Shown in pieces: positions 27,137-36,849 of a stretch of 46,465 nt of DNA. This DNA comes from 4572-13 sp964594065 (lineage in GTDB: Bacteria; Planctomycetota; Phycisphaerae; Sedimentisphaerales; Anaerohalosphaeraceae): assembly GCA_964594065.1 (NCBI GenBank), contig CAZQKX010000024.1, positions 1 to 46,465 on the forward strand, in the 5' to 3' direction. The translations under genes were made by a program, and so were the position numbers. Numbering within the stretch: position 1 is the first letter of the stretch; each line of letters starts with the position of its first letter. The notes under the pieces were generated by a model. That model made no database searches and was not told where the DNA came from. It saw only the letters and a program-made list of their open reading frames with translations.

Positions 27137-28300
27137 ATGGTACCTCAAAATAGTCCGCAGATCGAACTGTGGCTTCAATTGTTCCGCGCTGAAGGTGTCG
27201 GGCCGACGTTATTTAAGCGTCTTTTAGAGTTTTTTGGCGATATTGAACGGGTTCTGGGCGCTTCTGCAACGCAATTAACAAAGGTTGAGGGCATCGGGCA
27301 CAAGACCGCCGAACGCATTTTAAGAACTCGGCATGATTTTGACGCTGTAAAAGAGCTTACGCTGGCTGAGAAGATGGGCGTTTGGCTTGTTCACTTCGCA
27401 GACAAGCGATATCCGGCTGCACTGAAGGCGATTTACGATCCGCCGCCAGTGCTGTATGTTAAGGGTACGTTGACGCGGGCCGATAACCTGGCGATGGCGA
27501 TCGTCGGCAGCCGAAGATGCACTCATTACGGCACCGAGCAGGCCAACCGTTTTTCACATTTGTTAGCTTCGGCCGGGTTTACGATTACCAGCGGTCTGGC
27601 ACGCGGGATCGATTCGGCGGCTCATCGCGGTGCACTGTCGGCAAAAGGGCGAACCATTGCCGTACAGGGCTGTGGGCTGGCGAATGTTTTTCCGCCGGAG
27701 AATAAGAAATTGTTTGAGCAGATCACTGAATCCGGTGCGGTTATCAGCGAACTGCCGCTGACCTATGAACCGCTGGCCGAAAATTTCCCCGGCAGAAACC
27801 GGATCATCGCCGGGCTTTCAATGGGTGTTCTGGTCATCGAAGCCGCACCTCGAAGCGGTGCACTGATCTCGGCGCAGGCGGCGCTGGACAATAACCGTGA
27901 AGTGTTGGCCGTTCCCGGACGCATCGATTCGCCCTGCAGTGTCGGCTGCCATCGACTCATTAAACAGGGAGCCCGTCTCATCGACAACGTCGAAGAACTC
28001 ATGGATGCGATAGGGTATATCGGCAGCGATTTAAAAGACCATGCTGCATCGGCCGCTGTTGATGCTGAGCGTAAAGCTGCCGGAAGCCTGTTTGATCTGT
28101 CACGTTTGAATCTAAGTGAAGATGAACAGGCGGTGATCGGCCAACTGAATTCCGAGCCGGTGCATCTGGAAGAGTTGATCGCCCGGACACAATTGCCGGC
28201 TGGTGCGGTGCATTCAGCGTTGATTCATTTGCAGCTCAAAGGGCTTATCAAGCAACTGCCCGGTAGCCTATACCTTAAACGTAAGCCATTAAAAGCTTAA
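27137..28300 (+). CDS. dprA: DNA-processing protein DprA
   Basis: The protein follows the DprA plan. An N-terminal helix-hairpin-helix region (GVGPTLFKRLL, VEGIGHKTAERIL) precedes the Rossmann-like DprA core (IVGSRRCTHYG, TSGLARGIDSAAHRGAL, GCGLANVFPPEN and FPGRNRIIAGLS). A C-terminal winged-helix domain (about 320-380) completes it. Length (387 residues) is normal. DprA binds incoming single-stranded DNA and loads RecA during natural transformation, but it also occurs in many bacteria not known to be competent. No other competence genes are visible here. Confidence 0.95.
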   Translation: MVPQNSPQIELWLQLFRAEGVGPTLFKRLLEFFGDIERVLGASATQLTKVEGIGHKTAERILRTRHDFDAVKELTLAEKMGVWLVHFADKRYPAALKAIYDPPPVLYVKGTLTRADNLAMAIVGSRRCTHYGTEQANRFSHLLASAGFTITSGLARGIDSAAHRGALSAKGRTIAVQGCGLANVFPPENKKLFEQITESGAVISELPLTYEPLAENFPGRNRIIAGLSMGVLVIEAAPRSGALISAQAALDNNREVLAVPGRIDSPCSVGCHRLIKQGARLIDNVEELMDAIGYIGSDLKDHAASAAVDAERKAAGSLFDLSRLNLSEDEQAVIGQLNSEPVHLEELIARTQLPAGAVHSALIHLQLKGLIKQLPGSLYLKRKPLKA

Positions 28301-28427
28301 CTTTCTATCATATAGTTGCTTTGGTACATACGATTTATGGAATTTTCGGCAGTCCCGATAAAATCCGGATTTTCCGTATCTGCGTGAACCATTCCTTTTT
28401 TTTACCGTAAAATTACCTATGAAATCA

Positions 28428-28456
28428 TTGGCAAATGGAGTTTTATACTCTATATT
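28428..28456 (+). promoter_or_regulatory. Probable promoter for the glycosyltransferase gene
   Basis: TTGGCA (28428-28433) and TATATT (28451-28456) are 17 bases apart, 74 bases before the start at 28530. Upstream, at 28360-28373, lies the perfect palindrome AAAATCCGGATTTT, which could be an operator or part of a weak hairpin after dprA. Confidence 0.5.
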
Positions 28457-28529
28457 TTATATGGAACGGGCGAGAAGACCACAGTGTAAATACAGCAATG
28501 AGAACCGGAAATAACGAGAGGAATCTAGG

Positions 28530-30317
28530 ATGAGTCAGAAACCGACCGTCGTACATGTCACCCATGAAGCAACCGGAAAGATCGGAGGCATTGGTGCCGT
28601 TCTTGAAGGGATGTTTACCAGCAGTGCCTATCAGCAGGAAGTAGACCGCACGATTTTGATCAGTCCGCTGTTTTCCACCGAAGGTGATGTCACCAACCGC
28701 CTTGGTCAGGGCAGCGATGTTTTATATTCATCCTTGGATAACCTCAGTCACAGTGGATACAAGTCCAGCTTTCGTCGGATCGAAGAGCAATTCAATGTTG
28801 ACATTATTTACGGGCGCCGCGAGTTTGTCGATCCGATGAACGGCAACACCTGCCGGCCGGAAATTTTGCTGATCGATATTACGCGTATGGACAAGGGGCC
28901 GATGGATGCGTTCAAGGGGGCATTGTTCAGTGAATACGGCATTCGAAGCGACCGCTACCAGAATCAGTGGGACTATGAACAGTGGGTTCGTCTTGGTCCT
29001 CCGGCGATCGAGGTACTCAAGGCCATCGGTGCCGCCGAGCAGAATAAACCGACGATCATCGTTGCGCACGAATATATGGGGATGCCGACGGCGCTGGCAG
29101 GCGTTCTGGATCCGTACGATTTCAAGACGGTCTTTTATGCCCATGAGGTTGCGCCGGTCCGCCGCATTGTTGAAGGCCATACCGGTCACGATACCATGTT
29201 CTACAATGTGCTGCTAAAAGCGCACGAGGAAGAACTGTATGTCAACGATGTCTTCGGCAACCAGAGTGATTTTTATAAGTATACGCTTGTCGATGCAGCA
29301 CGCCATTGCGACAATATTCTTGCTGTCGGCGACTGCGTGGTCGATGAGCTGAAGTTCCTGGCACCGGAGTTTGAATTTGCAGATATCGACTTGACATATA
29401 ACGGTATCCCGGCTTACGAGATCGGGCTTGCGGAAAAATATGAATCACGCGATAAGCTCCGGCAGTATTGCGGCAATATGCTGGGCTGGAAACCAGATTT
29501 TATCTTTACGCATGTGACACGCCTGGTGCTCAGCAAGGGCCTGTGGCGTGACCTGCGTGTGCTGGAGCATATGGATCGGGAATTTGCGACTATGAATCAT
29601 ACTGCAGTGCTGCTGGTGCTGAGTACCGAAACGCACAAGCGCCGGGACAAAGACATCTACAATATGGAAGCCGACTACAATTGGCCGGTGGCGCATCGCG
29701 AGGGCATGCCCGACCTGTCCAACGGCGAAGCGGTGTATTATGCGGGCGTGCAGGAGTTTAATGCCAGAAGCCGCAACATCAAGGTCATCTTCATCAATCA
29801 GTTCGGCTTTACCCGCCAGACTTGCGGTTCACGGATGCCGGCGGATATGGAATTTATGGACATTCGCAAGGGCAGCGATGTCGAGTTTGGCCAGAGCATC
29901 TATGAGCCGTTCGGCATTGCCCAGTTGGAGCCACTGTCGTTTGGCGGAATCTGTGTGGTGACCAATGTCTGCGGATGTGCAGGCTTTGTTAAGTCCGTTG
30001 CCGGCGTGCAGACGGTTCCGAATGTGATCTTTGCCGACTACACCGACCTCAATGGTGACGGTGGTCAGGATATCGACAAAATGAAGAAGATCGAAAAAGT
30101 CGCCCGCGATAAGATCGAGCACAAGATCAGTGAAAAGATCGCACTGGAAATCTGTGCGAGGCTGCCGAAAAATGACGATGAATTTAACCGCATGCTGCAA
30201 AGCGGATACGAATTGGCCCGGCATATGGGCTGGGAGAGCGTTGTCGAGAACTATGTGCTGAAAAGCCTGCACAAAGCCGTCGGCAAACAACACCTCAAGC
30301 AGTTAACAGTCGTTTAA
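28530..30317 (+). CDS. Glycogen-synthase-like GT-B glycosyltransferase
   Basis: The N-terminal glycine loop (GKIGGIGAVLEGM) and the C-terminal EPFGIAQLEPLSFGGICVV block (the E-x7-E donor-site motif of GT-B enzymes) identify a retaining glycosyltransferase related to glycogen or starch synthases. HVTHEATG at the start and FYAHEVAP mid-chain fit the acceptor and hinge regions. At 595 residues it is longer than bacterial GlgA (about 480) and diverges from it strongly, so substrate and product are uncertain. AGAGGAATC precedes the start. It is a single-gene unit with its own promoter and a strong terminator. Confidence 0.75.
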   Translation: MSQKPTVVHVTHEATGKIGGIGAVLEGMFTSSAYQQEVDRTILISPLFSTEGDVTNRLGQGSDVLYSSLDNLSHSGYKSSFRRIEEQFNVDIIYGRREFVDPMNGNTCRPEILLIDITRMDKGPMDAFKGALFSEYGIRSDRYQNQWDYEQWVRLGPPAIEVLKAIGAAEQNKPTIIVAHEYMGMPTALAGVLDPYDFKTVFYAHEVAPVRRIVEGHTGHDTMFYNVLLKAHEEELYVNDVFGNQSDFYKYTLVDAARHCDNILAVGDCVVDELKFLAPEFEFADIDLTYNGIPAYEIGLAEKYESRDKLRQYCGNMLGWKPDFIFTHVTRLVLSKGLWRDLRVLEHMDREFATMNHTAVLLVLSTETHKRRDKDIYNMEADYNWPVAHREGMPDLSNGEAVYYAGVQEFNARSRNIKVIFINQFGFTRQTCGSRMPADMEFMDIRKGSDVEFGQSIYEPFGIAQLEPLSFGGICVVTNVCGCAGFVKSVAGVQTVPNVIFADYTDLNGDGGQDIDKMKKIEKVARDKIEHKISEKIALEICARLPKNDDEFNRMLQSGYELARHMGWESVVENYVLKSLHKAVGKQHLKQLTVV

Positions 30318-30356
30318 ATGTCTCTGCATGAGCAGAGGCTTTACCTACTCTAAATC

Positions 30357-30386
30357 AGGGGACGTTGAAGGGCGTCCCCTTTTTTG
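30357..30386 (+). terminator. Intrinsic terminator after the glycosyltransferase gene
   Basis: AGGGGACG (30357-30364) pairs with CGTCCCCT (30373-30380) around an eight-base loop, and the descending arm runs straight into six Ts. The stem is GC-rich and lies about 40 bases after the stop codon. Confidence 0.85.
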
Positions 30387-30558
30387 TGCGCTCTAACAAT
30401 GCGGTGGACTGATTGCTACGGAGCTTTCCGCTTCGCCGCTGGTGCTGTGGTATTAAAAAAAACACCTTTTCAAATAAAACGACGCCCGCTATAATCGCCA
30501 TCACAAACGCAGACAGGCAAAACAAAAGGAGATGAATTTTTCAGGAGAACTGTATCTT

Positions 30559-30879
30559 ATGATGGTCACAACATCGTTTTCGTTTGACGGGTTTCAAATT
30601 GTTGAATACAAAGGTCTGGTGCGGGGCATCATTGTTCGCAGCCCAACGATCGCTCAGGGCTTTGTCGGTGGCTTAAAAAACATCGTCGGCGGCAAGATCG
30701 GCGCCTTCACCCAAATGTGCGAACAGACACGCCAGCAGGCCTATGCCGAAATGCTCCAGCATGCCGCCTCTATCGGAGCCAACGCAATCATCGGGATTCG
30801 TTACGATGCTTCCGAAGTTGCCGAACGCTCGACTGAGGTTCTGTGCTACGGCACCGCTGTTGTTGTCGAACAAGTTTAA
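30559..30879 (+). CDS. YbjQ/UPF0145 family protein
   Basis: From the ATG at 30559 the 106-residue protein matches the YbjQ family throughout, with the hallmark order TTSFSFDGFQIVEYKGLVRG, then QARQQA-like EMLQHAASIGANAIIGIRYD and a final TEVLCYGTAVVV. AGGAG lies 11 bases before this start. An earlier in-frame ATG at 30532 sits directly on an AAGGAG with no spacing and would add nine residues not typical of the family. The family forms pentameric rings of unknown function, sometimes suggested to bind metal. Confidence 0.85.
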   Translation: MMVTTSFSFDGFQIVEYKGLVRGIIVRSPTIAQGFVGGLKNIVGGKIGAFTQMCEQTRQQAYAEMLQHAASIGANAIIGIRYDASEVAERSTEVLCYGTAVVVEQV

Positions 30880-30955
30880 CGATAGATAAGAGTTTCTTTG
30901 GGTATCGGTAAGTATTTTTGATTGACGGTTTTTGAATCGGGACTAAGATGGGGAC

Positions 30956-31558
30956 ATGTCTAAAAAGCCAGTCATTGGAATCTTAGGCGGGATCGGTTCG
31001 GGCAAGAGCACGGTTGCGCGGGCGTTTGGTGCGTTGGGCTGTGCGGTGATCGATGCCGACGCCTTGGCGCATGAGGTTCTTGATCAGCCGGAAACAGCCG
31101 CCGCAGTTGACTGGCGATTCGGGACGGACGTTCTGGATTCCGACGGGGCGATTGACCGGGTTGCACTGGGTGAGCGTGTCTTTGACAATCCTGATGATCT
31201 GGCCTTTCTTAATGGCCTGATCCATCCGATGGTTTTGCAGCAATGCGAGACGCTGATCGCAGAATACCAGCAAAAAGAAGAAACAGCCGGAATTGTTCTG
31301 GATATGCCGCTGCTGATGGAGGTTGGCTGGGAAAAAAAGTGTGATTATCTTGTTTTTGTGGATTGCGATGAGAAAAAAAGGCTCGAAAGAAGCCTCAAAA
31401 ACGGCAAAATGGACAAAAAGAGGCTAAAAAAACGTGAAAAATTCCAAATTTCTCTGGACAAAAAGAAGCAAATTGCACATTATAGGGTACATAACAATTC
31501 TGAGATGTCAGATGTAGCAGAGCAGGTCGCTCAAATCTTATCAAGCATAACAAAATAG
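30956..31558 (+). CDS. coaE: Dephospho-CoA kinase
   Basis: The P-loop GGIGSGKST at the N-terminus, the CoA-binding DADALAHEVL and a lid-region arginine/lysine-rich segment (DEKKRLERSLKNGKMDKKRL) match CoaE, which phosphorylates dephospho-CoA in the last step of CoA synthesis. Length (200 residues) is normal for the family. The lid region is unusually rich in lysine. It is followed by 286 bases before rho; that stretch holds an eight-base inverted repeat at 31564-31596 without a T run, and no clear terminator. Confidence 0.94.
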   Translation: MSKKPVIGILGGIGSGKSTVARAFGALGCAVIDADALAHEVLDQPETAAAVDWRFGTDVLDSDGAIDRVALGERVFDNPDDLAFLNGLIHPMVLQQCETLIAEYQQKEETAGIVLDMPLLMEVGWEKKCDYLVFVDCDEKKRLERSLKNGKMDKKRLKKREKFQISLDKKKQIAHYRVHNNSEMSDVAEQVAQILSSITK

Positions 31559-31844
31559 TTCGTATCAGTTTCATATACCCAAGGGGAAAAACTGATGCGT
31601 TGATCGTGTAGAAAAGCTAAGGATGATTAGGATTTAAAGCCCGAACGGATTCCACAGAGAGAAAAACAACACAAATTTATCCATCCGTTAAGTCGTATGC
31701 AATAGCGTTAGTGACACTTGGCGGCGGATTTTAACTTCCTGAAAATGTTAACCGGCAGGGGAATAAAAGCATTTCCTGTATAGTTTTTTTGCAGGACGAT
31801 AAATAGCAATCGATATTATATTTTTTCTATCACAAGGAGAAAAA

Positions 31845-33305
31845 ATGGCCAAGAAGACGGCAAAAACTCGCAAAAAGAAGACGACCCGTAAGAAAACCAA
31901 GAAAGCCGAGCCTAAGGATGAGCCGCAGGTAGAAGATGCCGAAGAAACGGTCGACAGCCAGACGGATGCCAACGGTGCTGAAGCCGAGAAGGAAATGACC
32001 GAAGAAGAATCGATCCACGCAAAATACGAACGGATCAAACGCGGGAATTTACACATTACCGACCTTCAAAATCTCGAAGTAACCGACCTTCACAGCATGG
32101 CCAAGAAAGAGGGCATCGGTGATTATATGGGTATGACCAAGCAGCAACTCATCTTTCGGATCTTGAAAGAGCGGATTCGTCAGGAAGGGTTAATGTATGG
32201 TGAGGGGGTTCTGGAGATATTGCCGGATGGATTTGGTTTTTTGCGAAGCCCCAAATATAACTACCTTGCTTCACCGGATGATGTGTATGTTTCGCCCTCA
32301 CAGATTCGCCGGTTTGGCTTGCAGAGCGGAAACATTGTACAGGGGCAGATTCGTCCGCCGAAGGAAAGCGAGAAATATTTTGCCCTGCTGCGTGTGGAGG
32401 CCATTAATTATCAGGAACCGGACAAACTGGCTGAAAAGGTTGTATTCCGTGACCTGACGCCGCTGCACGCTGAAGAGCGATTGATGCTGGAGACAACGCC
32501 CGAAGAGTTGGGCATGCGGATCATTGACCTGGCGACTCCCATCGGCAAGGGCCAGCGTGGCCTGATTGTGGCTCCTCCGCGTACCGGTAAAACTGTTTTA
32601 CTACAGAAGATCGCCAACTCGATTACTGCCAATCATCCGGAAGTTAAACTGATTGTGCTGCTGATCGATGAGCGGCCGGAAGAGGTCACAGACATGGAAC
32701 GCAAGACCGCTGATGATGTTGAGGTGATCAGTTCGACGTTTGACGAGCCCACTTCACGTCACTGCCAGGTGGCTGAGATGGTGATCGAGAAAGCCAAACG
32801 TATGGTCGAGTATGGCGAGGATGTGGTGATTCTGCTGGATTCAATCACCCGGCTGGCACGTGCGTATAATACTGAGATGCCGCATTCCGGCAAGATTCTG
32901 ACCGGTGGTGTCGATGCCAACGCGATGCAGATGCCCAAGCGGTTTTTCGGAGCGGCCCGTAACATTGAAAACGGCGGCTCACTGACGATTCTTGCCACGG
33001 CACTGATCGATACTGGTTCGAAGATGGACGAGGTTATTTTTGAGGAATTTAAGGCTACGGGTAATATGGAACTGCATCTGGACCGGAAACTGGTCGAACG
33101 CAGGACCTATCCGGCGATCGACATCAGCAAGAGCGGTACCCGACGGGAAGAACTGCTGCTGGATGCCCGCGAGATGGAATTGGTTTACAGGCTGCGTAAG
33201 GTCCTCAGTGAAATGAACATGATCGAGTCGATCGAACTGCTGAAAAGCCGACTGGCCAAGACACGCAGCAATGCTGAATTCCTGATGACGCTGAAGCTTG
33301 ATTAA
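31845..33305 (+). CDS. rho: Transcription termination factor Rho with lysine-rich N-terminal extension
   Basis: The first 60 residues are a charge-rich extension: a Lys/Arg/Thr block (MAKKTAKTRKKKTTRKK), then an acidic block. A Rho N-terminal helical domain (ITDLQNLEVTDLHSMAKKEG) and the cold-shock-like RNA-binding domain (GEGVLEILPDGFGFLRSP) follow. The RecA-like ATPase has Walker A APPRTGKTVL and Walker B VVILLDSITRLARA. The C-terminal part is full length. AAGGAG precedes the start by six bases. N-terminal extensions are common in Rho from several phyla and may help in RNA binding or condensation. A long leader of up to 286 bases could carry the Rho-dependent autoregulation known for rho genes, but no specific element was identified. 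Confidence 0.97.
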   Translation: MAKKTAKTRKKKTTRKKTKKAEPKDEPQVEDAEETVDSQTDANGAEAEKEMTEEESIHAKYERIKRGNLHITDLQNLEVTDLHSMAKKEGIGDYMGMTKQQLIFRILKERIRQEGLMYGEGVLEILPDGFGFLRSPKYNYLASPDDVYVSPSQIRRFGLQSGNIVQGQIRPPKESEKYFALLRVEAINYQEPDKLAEKVVFRDLTPLHAEERLMLETTPEELGMRIIDLATPIGKGQRGLIVAPPRTGKTVLLQKIANSITANHPEVKLIVLLIDERPEEVTDMERKTADDVEVISSTFDEPTSRHCQVAEMVIEKAKRMVEYGEDVVILLDSITRLARAYNTEMPHSGKILTGGVDANAMQMPKRFFGAARNIENGGSLTILATALIDTGSKMDEVIFEEFKATGNMELHLDRKLVERRTYPAIDISKSGTRREELLLDAREMELVYRLRKVLSEMNMIESIELLKSRLAKTRSNAEFLMTLKLD

Positions 33306-33338
33306 ATCTTTACAAGCCAGTGAAAATCGATACAATGC

Positions 33339-33370
33339 AAGTCCCGGTTGATTCGGCCGGGGCTTTTTTT
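33339..33370 (+). terminator. Intrinsic terminator after rho
   Basis: AAGTCCCGG (33339-33347) pairs with CCGGGGCTT (33357-33365), with one G-T wobble and a nine-base loop, and is followed by a run of Ts to 33370. It lies 34 bases after the rho stop and 30 bases before the valS start. Confidence 0.82.
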
Positions 33371-33400
33371 GTGAAATGCTAAAGATGGGATTGAGATTCG

Positions 33401-36400
33401 ATGACACGCGAAATACCGACGATTTATGATTCAGCAACCGTAGAGGCCGAAGCGGCCAAGTTATGGGCCGACGGCCATTATTTTCATGCCGGCGAAACGG
33501 CCGCCGCCGGTAAGGGCACCTATGCGATCGTGATACCGCCGCCGAATGTGACCGCCGCGCTGCACCTGGGACACGCGTTGAACAACACGCTACAGGATGT
33601 GTTGATCCGCTGGCGGCGCATGCAGGGCTTTGATACATTGTGGATGCCGGGAACGGACCATGCGGGGATCGCGACACAGACCGTTGTGGAGAAACGTCTG
33701 CTGGCAGAGCAGGGCAAACGCCGGACCGATTTTCAGCGGGACGAGTTTGTCGGACACGTCCAGTCGTGGAAGGATGAATACGAAGCGTGCATTCTGGGCC
33801 AGCTCAAGAGCATGGGCTGTTCGTGTGACTGGCAGCGCACACGGTTTACAATGGATGACGTATGCGCTAAAGCGGTGCGGACGAATTTCTTTAACCTGTT
33901 TAGAGACGGGCTGATCTATCGCGGCAAGCGTTTGGTCAACTGGGATCCGGCGACACAGACCGTGCTGGCCGATGATGAAGTCGAACACCAGAGCGTGCAG
34001 GGCTTTTTCTGGTACTTACAGTATCCGCTGGAAACACCGGTTAAGGTTGACGGCAAGACAATTGAACATGTTACGGTGGCGACAACCCGGCCGGAAACGA
34101 TGCTGGGCGATGCGGCGGTTGCGATGAATCCGTCTGACCCGAGAGCGGCGGCACTGGTCGGCAAAAAGGTGCGCCTGCCGATTGTCGGGCGGTTGATACC
34201 GATTGTGGCCGATGAACACGTGGTGCTGCCCAATCCGGACAGCGATGACGAGAAGGCGAAATTTTCAACCGGCTTTTTGAAGGTAACACCCGCTCATGAC
34301 CCGGACGACTGGCAGATTGGCCAGCGGCATGATCTGGAGGTCATTAACGTGATGGCGCCGGATGGTTCGATTAGCGATAAACACGGCTGGGAAGATGCGA
34401 CGGCCCCGGAAGCACAGAACCTGCTGGGGATGGACCGGTTTGAAGCCCGCGAGGCAATCGTCGATTGGTTCCGCAGTGAAAATTTACTCGAAGAGGTACG
34501 CGACTATGCTCACGAAGTCGGCCACAGCTATCGCAGTCATGTCCCGATCGAACCGTATCTGTCGGATCAGTGGTACATTGCAGTTAAGAAACCGATCGAG
34601 CATTTGGCGGAAAAATTCGGCACCGGGCTCATTGAGGGCACCGATGTTCCGCTCAATTCGCTGGCGGGGCTGGCACTGAAACCACTGGTGGACGGCAGGC
34701 TGAAATTTATCCCGCAGCGTTATACGAAAAACTACCAGACCTGGCTGGAAAATCTGCGCGACTGGCCCATTAGCCGACAACTCTGGTGGGGACATCGGAT
34801 TCCGGTTTGGTGCAAAACCCTTCATTTGACACAAAAGAATTGGGAGAAGATTGTTATCAGAAAAGAGGGATTAGATCATTTCTCGACAGCTGCCCCTGAA
34901 AAAAGAGGTTTTGCATGGCAGATTATTCATGTTGATTCTGGTAAACAGATATTAGACCCGGAAAGTGAATTAGTTCCAATTGTCAAGGAAACTGAAGGCG
35001 AATATAAAATCTATATATGCCCAGGACCTGAATCTAAATGGACAGAAGAGAATTTACAAAAAGTAGGATATGAGCAGGATGAAGATGTTTTAGATACATG
35101 GTTTAGTTCGGCGTTATGGCCGTTCAGTACGATGGGGTGGCCGGATGAGAATCCAACACTGAAACATTTCTACCCAACGCAGGTGCTGTGTACCGCGCGG
35201 GAGATCATCACGCTGTGGGTCTCGCGGATGGTCATGATGGGCCAGTATTGTCTGGGCGAGATTCCGTTCAGTGATGTGTATATTCACGCGATGATCCAGG
35301 ACGGCCAGGGCCGCAAGATGAGCAAGAGCCTCGGCAACGGCATTGACCCCTTAGTGGCGATTGACAGCCATGGCGCCGACGCGATGCGGTTTACGCTGGC
35401 GAATATGACGACCGATACGCAGGATGTGCGGATGCCGGTCGCCGAGATCGAACTGCCGGACGGACGCAAGGTCAACAGTTCGCCGAAGTTTGACAACGGA
35501 CGAAACTTCTGCAACAAGCTCTGGAACGCATCCCGTTTTGCCATGCTGAACCTGGAGGGCACAGACGTTGAGGCATTTGATGCGGCCAAAATGGATGCGG
35601 CGGACAAATGGATTCTCTCGCGGCTGGCCAGGACGATCAACGCGGTCTCCGAAGGATTTGAAGCATTTAAATACAACGAACCGCTGAACGAGATTTATAA
35701 ATTCTTCTGGAACGATTTCTGTGACTGGTACCTGGAATGGTCCAAGCCGCGGATGCAGGACGAAACGCAGAAAGCGATCGCACAAAATGTGTTAGCCTTC
35801 GTATTGGACCAGACGCTCCGGTTGCTGCATCCGTTTGTGCCGTTTATTACCGAGGGCATTTTCCAGAATCTCAACTCCATCGCTCCAAGCCGCGGGCTCA
35901 AAGGCATTATGGACTTGACGGCGGCCGATTCGATCATGATTTCCCCGTGGCCGGAAGCGATCAGCGGACAGATCAACGAACAGGTTGAGTCGGATATTGA
36001 CCTTGCACAGAATGTGATCCGTTCAATTCGTGAGGTGCGTAGTCAATATAATATCGCACCGTCGAAAAAAGTGGCGTGTTCGGCCAGTGCATCGGAGTCC
36101 ATGTGTCGGTTGCTCAGCGCTCATGCCGCATTGATCGCTCAGCTTGCCGGCGCCGAACCATTCGAGATTGCCGTGGGGCTGGAAAAACCGGACAATGCCG
36201 CTGCAGTCGTCGCCGGTGAAGTGCAGGTATATGTCCATGACGTGATTGATCCCGAAGAAGAACGCAAACGTTTGCAAAAGCAAAAGGAATTCGTCGTCAA
36301 GGGCATCAAGCCGCTGCAAGGTAAGCTGAACAATGAGAATTTTACCAGCCGGGCCAAGCCCGAGGTGGTCGAGCAAAGCCGCCAGAAGCTGAAAGAACTG

Positions 36401-36448
36401 AAGGACCAACTCGCGGTAATCGAAAAACATCTTTCCGAATTGGGATAA
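33401..36448 (+). CDS. valS: Valyl-tRNA synthetase
   Basis: The class I signature HLGH (in PNVTAALHLGHALNNTLQD) and KMSKSLGNG are present, with the editing (CP1) domain between them, an anticodon-binding domain and a C-terminal coiled-coil arm (EERKRLQKQKEF). Length is 1015 residues. DEDVLDTWFSSALWPFSTMGWP marks the end of the second half of CP1. Just before it, residues about 471-570 form an unusually long insert between HRIPVW and this block, coded by AT-rich DNA unlike its surroundings. The downstream bifunctional-nuclease gene starts two bases after the stop. Confidence 0.97.
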   Translation: MTREIPTIYDSATVEAEAAKLWADGHYFHAGETAAAGKGTYAIVIPPPNVTAALHLGHALNNTLQDVLIRWRRMQGFDTLWMPGTDHAGIATQTVVEKRLLAEQGKRRTDFQRDEFVGHVQSWKDEYEACILGQLKSMGCSCDWQRTRFTMDDVCAKAVRTNFFNLFRDGLIYRGKRLVNWDPATQTVLADDEVEHQSVQGFFWYLQYPLETPVKVDGKTIEHVTVATTRPETMLGDAAVAMNPSDPRAAALVGKKVRLPIVGRLIPIVADEHVVLPNPDSDDEKAKFSTGFLKVTPAHDPDDWQIGQRHDLEVINVMAPDGSISDKHGWEDATAPEAQNLLGMDRFEAREAIVDWFRSENLLEEVRDYAHEVGHSYRSHVPIEPYLSDQWYIAVKKPIEHLAEKFGTGLIEGTDVPLNSLAGLALKPLVDGRLKFIPQRYTKNYQTWLENLRDWPISRQLWWGHRIPVWCKTLHLTQKNWEKIVIRKEGLDHFSTAAPEKRGFAWQIIHVDSGKQILDPESELVPIVKETEGEYKIYICPGPESKWTEENLQKVGYEQDEDVLDTWFSSALWPFSTMGWPDENPTLKHFYPTQVLCTAREIITLWVSRMVMMGQYCLGEIPFSDVYIHAMIQDGQGRKMSKSLGNGIDPLVAIDSHGADAMRFTLANMTTDTQDVRMPVAEIELPDGRKVNSSPKFDNGRNFCNKLWNASRFAMLNLEGTDVEAFDAAKMDAADKWILSRLARTINAVSEGFEAFKYNEPLNEIYKFFWNDFCDWYLEWSKPRMQDETQKAIAQNVLAFVLDQTLRLLHPFVPFITEGIFQNLNSIAPSRGLKGIMDLTAADSIMISPWPEAISGQINEQVESDIDLAQNVIRSIREVRSQYNIAPSKKVACSASASESMCRLLSAHAALIAQLAGAEPFEIAVGLEKPDNAAAVVAGEVQVYVHDVIDPEEERKRLQKQKEFVVKGIKPLQGKLNNENFTSRAKPEVVEQSRQKLKELKDQLAVIEKHLSELG

Positions 36449-36450
36449 TC

Positions 36451-36849
36451 ATGGAAATACCGGCAGAGCTTGCACAAGTCATTATTAATGAAGAAGCTGA
36501 CCAGCAGGTTGTCGTCCTGCGTGAGTTGAGCGGCACACGGCGCGCATTCCCGATCGTGATCGGGATGCCGGAGATACTGGCGATCGACCGCCGCCTCAAG
36601 GGCATCGAACTGCCTCGTCCGCTGACTCACGACCTGTTGGCCAACAGTATCGAGGAGATGGGAGGTCAGATTCAGAGGGTCGTTGTCAGCGACCTGCGTG
36701 AGCACACGTTTTATGCGACGATCCATGTCAAGCGCGGTGATTCTCAGATCGAAATCGACAGTCGACCGTCCGATGCGCTGGCACTGACGGCGGGGCTTAA
36801 CATTCCTCTTTTTGTTGAGGATCGGGTATTTGATCAGTTGACGCTGTAA
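36451..36849 (+). CDS. Bifunctional nuclease (BFN/DUF151) domain protein
   Basis: The 132-residue protein covers one BFN domain, with the family's core order VVLRELSGTRRAFPIVIGMPEILAI-like strand-helix, LPRPLTHDLL, and SRPSDALALTAGLNIPLFVEDRVFD at the end. Members have been described as having both RNase and DNase activity in plants, and the bacterial role is unclear. It begins two bases after valS, so it is cotranscribed. Its last 53 bases overlap the 3' end of lspA on the opposite strand. Confidence 0.88.
   Translation: MEIPAELAQVIINEEADQQVVVLRELSGTRRAFPIVIGMPEILAIDRRLKGIELPRPLTHDLLANSIEEMGGQIQRVVVSDLREHTFYATIHVKRGDSQIEIDSRPSDALALTAGLNIPLFVEDRVFDQLTL

Noticed and set aside
33401..33717. 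Frameshift in valS at the AT-rich patch
   Set aside because: The frame is continuous from HLGH through the patch to KMSKS and the C-terminal arm, so the patch is an in-frame insert, not a break.
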